Shown here one piece after another: positions 22,641 to 32,787 of a DNA stretch of 64,000 nucleotides. Position 1 is the first letter of the stretch, and every line of letters begins with the position of its first letter. The position numbers and the translations under genes are program-made. The stretch is taken from assembly GCA_964304625.1 (NCBI GenBank), contig OZ199840.1, forward strand, positions 2,356,001-2,420,000. The letters are read 5' to 3'. The DNA is from Kudoa neothunni. Its lineage: Eukaryota; Cnidaria. The notes beneath the pieces were generated by a model, which searched no databases, was not told the origin of the DNA, and saw nothing but the letters and a program-made list of their open reading frames with translations.

Positions 22641-23808
22641 TTAAAAATATCCCTTGTAGGTCTAAACTTGTCGGTCTAATTGTAAGAATTATTTCGATTC
22701 CAATACTCATCAAATCTTAATGAATTAGAGATCTGTTTAAATATTTCACGGTACATCATGGCACGAAATAATGGCCTTCCGTGTATTTCATGCCACAATA
22801 TTTTGCTGTTTTCAAAGTTAGATTTATACGCACCACCCAGAAGTAGCAGCCCAATAAACGCTTTGAACTTAATCAAGTAGATAGCTTTCCATTTTTCTGT
22901 CAAAACGTCGAAACCTATCCTATTAGTGTATAAAATAATATCATCCATCATCCTTGAAGTAAAAAATAGGTGAAAATGCTGCTTGGCGTTGTTGTGTCTA
23001 TTGAATCGATTGGGACACCTTTTTTAATATTAGCGCTTATTATATTAATGGAGGGAGTTCTTCCAGATCTCAGTTGGGATGACCAGATAATTGATTCGTC
23101 TTTCGAAACAAAGTTATCTTTTAGCCTATTATTATTATTTTCATTCTTGTGGAGAATATAAGACTAATTGGTTTATCTGATTTTGTCGATATCAGTATCG
23201 AATGCACCTTTATTAATCATTAATGTTATAAAATCTATTTATTTAAAAGTATTGTTTGCCATTTATATTGTTTTCTTCTTCATCGCTATTCAAGTAGGAT
23301 TCGTCTAAGTAAATTTCTAACTCAAGCGACGAAACACTTTCATTATCCGATGAAAGAAAGTCACTAGACGAATCAAAACTTATCATTCTAGCTTTGGAAC
23401 ACACCAGGGGGATTAATTGTCGTGCATAACCAATATTAGTCAACTTAATATTAAGACCATAAGTTGAAGAACGGATTAAAATAAGAAAAAAATTTCCTCT
23501 TAATTTTATAAGATGATAGAAATTGTTTTGCTCGTAATTTACGTGAAATGAGAACAAAAATCGCGCCTTATTTTGGTCTATGAAGGAGATTTATACCCTA
23601 CTTGGACCGTGGATCGAATGGTTAGCCACAAAGGGTTAAATAAATGGAATGATTTTGTTTAACGATGTATGTGGCCGGCCACGTTACGTGTCATTTGGTT
23701 AATTGTTTCTTAAGATTAATTCAAACTAATATTAAACTTATTATTGTAATATACATTCAGCGAATATAGGAACACCTCTTTTAAGGCTCGACTAAAATAA
23801 TCCGCATA

Positions 23809-26083
23809 TTAACCTTCTAACGGATTTGGGGTGTATTACACCCCAAATCACATTTAATCCGAGAATAGCATTTTACGAGCTTCTCATATTAAATCGAAAT
23901 TTACGCTATTCATCTATATTTATGAATTGTACAACATAACAAAAATTTGGATAAATTATAAGCTTTTGTCATGCCGAAAAAATCCATCCTTTAACAGGTT
24001 TGGGGTGAAAAACACCCCACCTTTTTTTCGTTAAATTTCCTCAAAAAGTGATTTTGAGTTGATTTATATATTTTTAGAAAATTCTATCAACGGAATTTTA
24101 TTTTTTTAATTATGCGCCAATTTGGGTATGTGAACAAGCGAGATTATTTGAATCCGAAGATTTCATGTGTTCGGTTGTCCTGGTAGTTGAATTACAACGA
24201 GCACTTCTGATGAGTTTTTTGATGACATCCAATCGTCTGACAGCGAAATAGATGATAATTTGTTCGAATTATCATGCAACTCTGATGAAATATCTGAGAA
24301 TGAAGGTGCTGAAGATGATACAACCGCTAAAAGCGTAATCCTCTGGACATTGAAAAAACCAACATCGTCAAGAACGTCGATTGAAAACATAATGGATTCT
24401 CATCCTGGCCCAACGGCATATGCCTTACAAAGGATCCAAAATATTTTAGATTGTTTCGTTATTTTTTTACGAATCATATTTGCCAAGAAATTATTAAATA
24501 TACTAATCTATTTGGAAAATCTCAAATTCGTGATTCTTGGATTGATTTAGACGAGACAGAATTCAACGGATTTTGGGGGGTTCTAATATTGATGGCTATC
24601 CGTAAAGATAGAGAAGAGCCTCTATCTCTATTGGAACTTTTTAGTTTAACTGAAGGGAAACAAATATATCGCCAACTCTTCTCCTATAATCGCTTTAGGC
24701 AAATACTACGAAGTCTTCACTTTGATGATACAACCACAAGAGCACAAAGGAGGGAACAAGACAAATTTTGTCCTATTCGCCATTAATGGAGCATGTGGAT
24801 GAAAATACTTCCAATGTGCTATTCACCTACTGAGGATGTCACTGTTGATGAGCGGTTGGTTTCTTTTAAAGGACGATGTCCTTTTAGGCAGTATATGCCG
24901 CTGAAACCGGCTAAATACGGATTGAAATTTTTTCTTCTTGTGGATCTGGTACACAGCTACGTTTTAAATATTTCCCCATATCGTGGAAAAAATAAAGACC
25001 AAGTTAGCCGATCCTCAAGCGTTGGTGAAAATATTGTGCTATCGCTGGCGACTCCATTATACCATACAGGCAGAACGATTGTGGCAGATAATTTCTTCTC
25101 GTCTATCAAACTATGGACCAAACTATTAGAGAAACGCCTATCATAGTTAGGAACCAAACGGCAAAACAAAAGAGACCTTCCTTCATGTGTTCTTCCATCC
25201 AAAGGTAGAGAATTACATAGCACTACCTTTGCATTAAAAAAAAATATGTTGACGTCCTACGTGAATAAAAAGAACAAGTGTGTAATTCTTCTGTCAACGG
25301 AGACATTTAACGTCGATATATCTGAAAATAAAAAAACCTCAGACTATACTCTGGTACAATAAAAAAAGGGAGGTGTGGACACGGTCGATAGAATGTTGGC
25401 ATCCGTATCTGTGCGCCGATTCAACAGAAGATGACCAATGATCGTATTTTATAACATGGTTGATCTGTCCTTAATTAATGCGTTTGCATTATACAAAATT
25501 ATATTCAATCGACCAACAAAATTAAGACGCACACTTTGAAGGAGATGGCGGAAGCATTGTATCAACCCCTAATTGATAAAAATATTAAAGTTAACTGGGT
25601 TAAAAGGATCAAAGTTCCAAAGCATGGATAATTTAAAGAATATACCAACCACCCCTAAACAAGAACGTTGTGCCTTCTGTCCTCGCCAAAATGATAAAAA
25701 TCATTTAGCAAATGTTCAAACTGCGAACGTTATTATTGCCAGCTTCATTCATCTAGAAAATGCTGATTGCGATCAATCGTAGTAATTATCTATCCTTAAA
25801 ATTTTAAAATTATATAATTTGTTTCAAACTTGTTTTTTTACGCTACTTAACGTTAGGCTCTATTTTTCGTTGTGAGTCACGAACCTTAAACCGAACAGTG
25901 CCGAAGCGGATTAATTGAATGTTAAATGTAAATTTACTCCAATTTCTGTCGATAGAATTTTCTAAAAATTTATAAATCAACTTAAAATAATTTTCTGAGG
26001 AAACTTAACAGAGAAAAAAGATGGAGTGTTTTTCACCCCAAGCCCATTAGAGGATGGAATTTTTCGATAGCTTAGAGGGTTAA
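23809..26083 (+). mobile_element. piggyBac element PB3, TTAA-flanked
   Basis: A 2.27-kb piggyBac element with TTAA at 23809-23812 and 26080-26083. The ends read inward are TTAACCTTCTAACGGATTTG and TTAACCCTCTAAGCTATCGA. Hairpin-like motifs built on GGGGTG...CACCCC occur at about 23829-23846, 24001-24021 and 26025-26042. The left motif GGGGTGTATTACACCCC is a near-perfect palindrome. It lies 170 bp from PB2. Confidence 0.9.
24205..25782 (+). pseudogene. piggyBac transposase PB3, broken
   Basis: A nearly full-length transposase. Acidic N-terminus near 24205-24310 (DDIQSSDSEIDDNLFELSCN). DDE domain from about 24550 (DLDETEFNGFWGVLILMAIR). First catalytic block DVTVDERLVSFKGRCPFRQY at 24835-24895, second block TIVADNFFSSIKLW at 25075-25115, third block GGVDTVDRMLASVSVRRFNR at 25370-25430. 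Cysteine-rich C-terminus CAFCPRQNDKNH ends at 25782. All three catalytic aspartates are present. I count four stops and two frame changes. PB4 is its nearest relative here. Confidence 0.87.
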
Positions 26084-26554
26084 CTGGCTGTTGTTGTTTA
26101 AGATAGTACATTACATTCCTTCTTATGTTTGAAAACAATCAAATTTTGACGGTAGTAATACTGATATACCACTTAAGGTTATTGTAATTGAATTTTTATA
26201 AGATTGTTAAATAGCCGAATGATTTATGAGGTGGTTTAATTTTAATAAATGGTTTCGAGGTTCTAATGGTATCACTGAAGTGTACTTTTAGAAATCAATC
26301 ATTAGGATCTTGAACAGTGTGCACCAATCCATTTCTTTTGCCGATTCTATAAGAGCTCTCATATGTAGGTGATAATAACGTTATTCTTCTTTTTTTGATT
26401 TAAACATTATCTCCATCGGGTGTGACTTTTAGCGGTAGTTTCGATTGTAGCATTTGAGCTGTTTCAGTTGTGACTGTCTAATCCAATCCGTTTCGATACC
26501 TTGGTATTATTTAAAAATTTTATTTTTATTACTTATCAGCTGTAAACATAAAAA
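26084..26554. other. Intergenic, no gene recognised
   Basis: AT-rich sequence between PB3 and a Helitron end; no coding signal or repeat assigned. Confidence 0.5.
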
Positions 26555-27351
26555 TCTACTATCCAACTACATAAAGTAGTAGTGTCCGTGTGTGTGCATC
26601 AATCGTCTCCTCATACAGAGACTTTCTTTAGTATTTGAGATTATTTTTGTACTTTAAAAATACAAATATAACTACAAAAATATAACAGGGTTGTCTGTTT
26701 TCTTATAAAGTGGTGAATTGATAGTGTCAACTTTTTGTAGACAAATTAGCGCTGATGATAATGAGATTACCACTGCACGTGATTTGCTAATGAGTTCAGT
26801 GATGTGCTTAACTTTAATTTATATTATTTAAATACAATTGTAACTTTAATTTTACTCTTTTCTACTTTTGGACGTACTTAAGACGATCTACAACATTCGT
26901 TCGTGCGTAGGCGAGGACCAGATGTAAACGAAAATTTGTTATTTAAACGGGAGATTAATACGTGTGAATAAATTATATACTTTGTACGTTTGATTAAAGA
27001 TAATTTTTTTTTAATTTTTTAAATAAACATAAAATGATGTTAACACGTTATAATGAGATTAAACATTGTTAACAAACTTTTAGATTAGTTAGTTCTTCGA
27101 CGGATTAGTTAAAGCGATTAATACACCACACGAGTTGTAAGAACTTATGATTTCTAAATGAAAATTAAGTCCAATAAGGATTCAAGTGAAGATGCTCGGA
27201 TTATTGCTGCTTATTTCGATCAATAATATAGTCCAAAGAACGATAAAATAATTATAATTGACTTTGAACTTAAAATGACCTTGGTCTACTCAAGGCCTTA
27301 GTCTGCGTGGCCGGACAAGGAAACCCACTCGAAGCGGAGTCTTTTCGCTAG
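26555..27351 (+). mobile_element. Non-autonomous Helitron copy 1
   Basis: A 797-bp element with Helitron signatures: 5' end A|TCTACTATCC followed by GTGTCCGTGTGTGTG, and 3' end with a short hairpin (CGAA...TTCG) just before CTAG|T at 27348-27352. It is a relative of 46742-47522, sharing blocks such as GATTAGCGCT-like, CCACTGCACGTGATTTGCTA and ACGATCTACAACATTCGTTC. It has no open frame and no target duplication, as expected for Helitrons. Confidence 0.82.
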
Positions 27352-27353
27352 TA

Positions 27354-27355
27354 TC

Positions 27356-27389
<34 letters not shown>

Positions 27390-27631
27390 CTGAGGTGTCC
27401 GTGTGTGGCGATAAGTACGCAGGCGCGTCACAATTTTTCCGTATAGAGACACATGAATTTTTTTAAAAATCACGTTTCACAAAATCTTTCTATCGTTTTC
27501 ACAGTATTTAATTTTCCTAAAAAAAGTCGTGAGGCGACAACTCGCCGAACGATACACAAAAAACCACACTTTAGTAACAATTAAATATCAAAGAGAGAAA
27601 CTTTTTGTTAAATTTATCATACTTCCAATTA
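27354..27631 (+). mobile_element. Helitron 5' end, abutting copy 1
   Basis: Two bases after the CTAG of copy 1 a new Helitron-like 5' end starts (A|TCTACTATATATA, a TA run, then AAAGCTGAGGTGTCCGTGTG). It runs to the Tigger T4 insertion at 27632. Its 27455-27545 part is about 65-70% similar, in direct orientation, to 31075-31160. It may continue beyond T4 toward the 3' end at 32118, but the link is not proven. Confidence 0.6.
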
Positions 27632-29662
27632 CAGTGTGACATCGCTCGTACGTATTGGTACGGGAACGAATATGCATTACGTACGAGCGATGTGTGAGCA
27701 TGCGCAGTTGAAAGGGTACAACAATTTTTTATTTATTTCAACTTAATGTAAAATATTTTGAATGATAAAGAAACAATAAAGCTGTTAAGTAGATTATAAT
27801 TTTCGATTTTTATCGTCCAGCTTTTGTACCTAGAAGAAATATTTCGAGTTAATTACGTTAGAAAATTCATTATACTTGAAAATAATCAGATATCTTTGTT
27901 GTCTCTTTAGACTCTTCGATAATTTTATATATTTCTTTTCCTATTTCAAACATGGTTGATATTTTTAAGGAGTTATTATTTTTTAAGAAACGAAATGCTT
28001 CATGGTGTTCTATGGCCTCAGATCAGAACAAGTAACCAGCTTACATTCTATTTCTATTTCCTCATCAAAATTATTTATTAAATTTAATTCATTTTTTGTG
28101 CTTATAGTTATTTTTTGTCGTTTATATTATTTTAAACATTCAAAATTACCATTTCTTTACAACTGATAGATTTTCCGAGTTCAATATTTTGGAGAATTTT
28201 CGAATCGGCATTATCAGTACATTCAGATGTACTAGAGTCGCATGGAGTTTTCTCAAACACAAAAAATGATTTTTTGAGACATTTCATTGTTGTAGTATCT
28301 TTAACATTGTCCCAAGAATCTGAAATCGTATACATTGCCTCCAGCACATCTACGGGTTTCGGCTCAGTGATACCAATATCCAACTGGTTTAGGAAACCAT
28401 GAGATACAAAATTTTTGTAATAAATTTTAAAAGAATTTATGATCCCCAGATCTGAAGGCTGAATTACACTTGTAGTAGTCTTTGAGAAATAATATAAATC
28501 GATATTTTTAAGTTTTAATATAGGATGCGCTGGGCAATTGTCAAGAAAAAGAATGATTTTTTTATTTCGATAAGACATGAGATGATCAAAGTGATTCGCA
28601 TATTTTATAAATGGTTCTGAAGTCATCCAAGCATTTTTATTCGACTATTAGGGCAACGGGCATGTAGTTACACCATTAAAACATCTTGGCTTTTCATATT
28701 TTCCAATAATAAGTGGAGGAAGTTTTTCGCCAGTCATTGAACATCCAAAAAGAACAATCACCTGATTCTTTAATTGTTTGTTCCCCTAACGTTACTTTCC
28801 ATTCAGGTTATATAACTATTACCTACAAATAAAATTCCAACAGATCACTTAATTAGTATAAACCATTGAATTATTGGTAAAAAAGACCAGTCGCATCAAT
28901 GTTAAAAATATTTTCAAATGACCATTTTTCAAGAATGGCGACAAGCTCTTGTTACCATTCTAAGATTATTTCAGTAGGAACACTTGCTGCTTCCACATGA
29001 AAGCTAACATATGTTAGATTAAAGTGATTTCTAAATTTTTGAAACCAACCACGATTAAGATGAGCACTGGAACGACGATTTTCCAATGCAATTCTTCTAG
29101 TCTTTTCAATAATATTTTCCAAATTGACACAACCACCCTTTCCCCAGTTTCGAGGATCCATCGATAAATATCATTGTCTACACTATTATAAACACCTTTA
29201 TTAGAGTTTTTCTTTTGCAATTAAGCAGGCTTATGCCTCCTGACTTAAGAATTCCCCCTTCCTCATTAAAATGGCATCTAATGTTGACATAGTATTGATA
29301 TCGAATTTATCCATCATCATTCTTTTTGAACTTTGCATTTCATGAATAAACTCATAAAATTTAATAATTTCATATTTTTTATCAAAGCTTCTGTACTTTC
29401 TCTGCATGATAGACTTCATTTTATTAATGATTGCGTACGAGCGATGTGCAACTTCAATCGTTTTTTCAACTGGATAACGTAGAATCGATGCATTACGCAC
29501 AGTAGATGTTTTTCATATTTACAATAGTTAAAATAATTAAAAAAAATTAATTTAGTGCATTTAAAATCTTAAAATATCACCTTTATGTCACTAAACTAAT
29601 CATAATCAAATATAAGTTAAGTACTACAAACAAGCATATTACGCACGAGCGATGCTGCACTG
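27632..29662 (-). mobile_element. Tigger/pogo element T4, TA-flanked
   Basis: A 2031-bp Tigger element with TA at 27630-27631 and 29663-29664. Left terminus CAGTGTGACATCGCTCGTAC; right terminus read inward CAGTGCAGCATCGCTCGTGC. The motif ACGTACGAGCGATGT or its complement recurs just inside the left end (27640-27692, as an inverted pair) and again near 29434, which suggests repeated transposase binding sites. Confidence 0.9.
27870..29419 (-). pseudogene. Tigger-type transposase (T4), broken
   Basis: Starts at ATG 29419 with MKSIMQRKYRSFDKKYEIIK, the first helix-turn-helix of the CENP-B-like domain, followed by DINTMSTLDAIL. A second DNA-binding region, SAHLNRGWFQKFRNHFNLTY, lies near 29010-29075. 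The catalytic part has a block with LFLDNCPAHP near 28530-28560 and QPSDLGIINSFK near 28430-28465. The tail EIYKIIEESKETTKISDYF ends at 27870. The 164-codon piece 28132-28626 is open; about four stops or frame changes lie elsewhere. It is a different subfamily from T2/T5. Confidence 0.82.
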
Positions 29663-29689
29663 TATATACTTAAATACTGACTCTAAAAA

Positions 29690-30995
29690 GAATGTTTCAC
29701 AATATCCTTCATAATTTTCTAATATTTACTCAATTTTTTCCATTTGAGATTGTATTTTGAATTTTTTCATGCGATTGGATTACACAAAATTTATATCCTT
29801 ATCTATCAATTTCTGAGTTTCTTGTAATTTTTCAATAAAAGTATTTAACCTAGAGTAGTATTGATCGAACCTGGAGCTGAAATGTGGATGAAACAATCGC
29901 GCAGCATTCGCAGTTAAGTCCACATTGAATCTCACTCCGACAAACGCATTCCATGATGACGCCGGATATTTTTTGGGTTTTAAAAAATTTTTCTCAAAAT
30001 ACTTGATAAATTCATCGATTTTGTTTTCTTTAAAATCAGACGATTTTTTTCAATTTTTCGAACTCTTCTTCAATATGGCCTATGGGTACGAATACAAGAG
30101 AAGAGAAGCATTTGAGAAATAATCGGAGATTTTGATCATCATAATAAACTTTAGCCAATCCCAGGAATTTTTCTCCAGAGACATTGCCTAAAATGAAATA
30201 GATAATAGACAATATATTTCTAATTTAGGTGTTATTTTAAAGCATTATACTGGGCGGGTTCGGGGTCCATTATTACATTTTCCGTAACTCCAACTCTAAT
30301 TTTTCCTTTAAAATGTTCAGTAATTTTTCGTAGTCTTCCTGATTTTTTGCGTCATAAAAACATAAATCAATGGAAATATTTTACCAAATATCTTTCTATG
30401 TATAATATATAGCTGCTGAAATTCCTTGGGATCTACTTTAAAGTCCCATCTACAATCTAAACAGATGAATTTTTCAAATGGCATATGTTGGTTTTCGTTG
30501 TAAAGACAATTATTCTTGATTTTGAATCTGAGTCAGAATCAAAATGACAAAATATTTCTCCTCTGTTTGTATTTATTGATTTTTCAAGATTTTCACGAAT
30601 ATCAAATAATATGTTATTTCTTTTTCTCCGCGTTTGGATATTTGTTTACATTGTACTTTTTGAAATAATTGGAATATTGGATATATTTGCTGTTGTTGAG
30701 GCAATAGAAAAACCTAATTGGTTGGATACTGAGTTGTCTCTGCCAATAATTTAATTTTTCTCATAAATTTAACTTTTTTATTTCCTCCTCTGAAACTATA
30801 TGGTCGAGAGGGCAGTTGATTTCAATGCTTGTGATTTGATCTATAGGGAATGTAATAAGTCTACCCTTGTATTTTCTGGTCTCGCATCTCCAATATTGTC
30901 GAAAATTATCAATTCTATCTTTAATATTGAAGAGGCCTTTGTACAGAATTTTATCTTTATTACGTTTGGGTTTTAAACATAATATATTTTAAATT
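29690..30995 (-). pseudogene. FLYWCH-type MULE transposase, strongly decayed
   Basis: A minus-strand relic of a MULE transposase of the FLYWCH-associated type. Visible blocks, 5' to 3': YWRCETRKYKGRLITFPIDQ (FLYWCH-like, 30840-30900); IVDGTLK near 30445, matching the first catalytic block (usual VDGTFK); FLKCFSSLVFVPIGHIEEEF near 30050-30110; and a segment resembling the family's RTNN-containing helical region, SSWNAFVGVRFNVDLTANAA near 29905-29965. Several stops and frame slips occur. It is distinct from the SWIM MULEs at 19591 and 32788. Ends not defined. Confidence 0.65.
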
Positions 30996-31024
30996 TAAAC
31001 AATCGACTACACGCATTGTAAAAT

Positions 31025-32118
31025 TCTACATGTGCGCGCGCATTCGTTCGGCGAGTATTCGCCGTGCCCATTCATGAAATTTTTTAAAAATCGCGATGTT
31101 TCAAAAATCTGTAAGTCGTTTTTACAGTTTAAAATTTCCCTAAAAATGTTTAGAAAATTGTGATTTTGTCGATTCAACGTTTGGTTATCGGACTACATGA
31201 GTTCAACAATAAGATTAACACCTGTTTATGTCATGGTAATGGTCGGTCGAAGTTAACTTCCCCCATATATGTTCTATCAAATGTTGATTAACTGCTGTTA
31301 TCTGACTTAGTATATACATTTGGTGTGTAAATTTAGACGTTTGTGCGGATACACTCTCTATGGCGGGAGTTATAATGTATTTGACTTGATGAACACATCT
31401 TGAAGGTTTTATTAATGGTTTTAGATATGATAAAAAATCTAAATATGTTTCATGAATAATGAATTGAGGGAGAACGTTAAAATTACATAGATTTAAACAT
31501 TATAAATTATAATGGAAATATTGCGTCCGTAGATTTCATTGAAATCGTCAGCTAAGTTTAACTTTCCGTGATTAAATTCAATGCAGATGGTGGTACTTTT
31601 ATTTCGCCTGATTATTTAAATTGATTATGTTGATATTTACGCGATTTATGGCTGTTTATGGGAAAAATGCATTAAGCTCGTGCTGGGCCAAGGAATATTA
31701 ATTTGAGTGATAAAAATTTATTTTCGTTTACTTTCTTCTATCCCTAGATCTTTTTCTATTTATTTGTCTCCCGTAAACAGTGGTGTACAAAGTTTCTGAG
31801 CTGGGCCCAAAAATGACGTATTAGATTGCATTTTAAGAGACCTTCAATGATTTGGAAACCAAAATAAATGACACCGACTTTGAATTATTTAGCGTTTGTG
31901 CCGGGACAAGAAATTGTTAATTAAAACCCGGAGTTGATACATTCATTCACAGAAATGATCATAATTAAAATTTCAACATGAAAATCGACGATGACGCTTA
32001 AAATATTTAGTTAGGCTGCCTGTAGAAGTCAATTTGAAACATAATATTTTTTTGAATGTTATTAATAAATGTCTCTATGCGAAATCTTCCACAAGAAACG
32101 CTGGGAAGTTCCCGCTAG
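31025..32118 (+). mobile_element. Helitron-like segment with 3' terminus
   Basis: Ends at 32118 in CTAG followed by T, preceded by a short perfect hairpin GGGAAGTTCCC, the Helitron 3' pattern. The beginning at 31025 (TCTACATGTGCGCGCGC) is a weak candidate 5' end. The 31075-31160 part is similar to 27455-27545. No coding region. It is either a separate non-autonomous copy or the distal part of the element that starts at 27354. Confidence 0.5.
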
Positions 32119-32787
32119 TTCATAATAAAAATAACTTAAACTTTTAAGATTTCAAAATATCAAAAAATTAATAGAATGTCGCTAAGGGAATAGAGAACCG
32201 ATCGCATGCGATTTCTCAATAAAAATTTTCAATTTCAAATTTTACCAAACATTAATAATTTAAATTGTTATTTTTTACGAAAAATTTGTGAGCATTCGAT
32301 GTGCAATGACGTAGCACAGTTTCCACAATATCTAATGGTGGTCTTTCCACAAATGGCACATCATCTCTTATTTTCAGCGTTTCGTGTGAGTATAGGATAT
32401 TCACAGACTATTCAATTAGGTTTTACCAAATCACAACTTTCTTATGGAGTTCGTGTGGATTGACTTGAAGTTAAGGGATGAGTCATTAGATTCCTAATAT
32501 GAGTAAGAAGAGTTGTTTTTGTTTCTTATCCAAGATTTAGTAGTTTCCATGAATTACAAACAGCAAGAGAAATCACGCTGGAAAAAAGAGACCAATACCA
32601 CTTCTTGCCGCGAATGTTAATTCGATAACAAGCAACTGCGTTATCTGTAAAATGAACGCCATCCATGAATTTGATATATACATAACAGACATAAAGTTGA
32701 TCTACATGTAGATATATTTCCTTGAACCTACAGTAGCGTATAGCACAACAAAATGGATCAACGCCACAAAAATTGTTGATTAAAGTA

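Larger units (their letters stand above)
18528..23557 (-). pseudogene. piggyBac transposase PB2, interrupted
   Basis: The gene runs from the acidic N-terminus near 23557-23260 (SFDSSSDFLSSDNESVSSLE) through MMDDIILYTNRIGFDVLTEK and FKAFIGLLLLGGAYKSNFEN (22800-22951) up to the MULE. On the other side it resumes with NICKTSYSPGVNLTVDEQLY (first catalytic block, about 19505-19565), GRSIICDHFFTTWKLAQYL (second block; ICDHFF in place of the usual DNFF) and KKCGVDIMDQCVSTYTCKWK (third block, about 18945-19005). It finishes with a cysteine-rich tail CKYCTLALDRSKQTCTTC down to 18528. The C-terminal 220 codons are open. A few stops lie in the N-terminal half and the tail. Family certain; PB1 is its sister. 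Confidence 0.87.
18364..23639 (-). mobile_element. piggyBac element PB2, split by a MULE
   Basis: A piggyBac element with TTAA duplications at 18364-18367 and 23636-23639. The left end begins TTAACCCTTAACGGCTAACC and the right end, read inward, TTAACCCTTTGTGGCTAACC. It would be about 2.2 kb without the MULE at 19591-22640. Near both ends lies a small palindrome built on GGATC (GGATCCACGATCC at about 18414-18426). Confidence 0.92.

Noticed and set aside
27358-27386. TA repeat as a separate microsatellite
   Set aside because: It forms part of the Helitron 5' end region and is described there.
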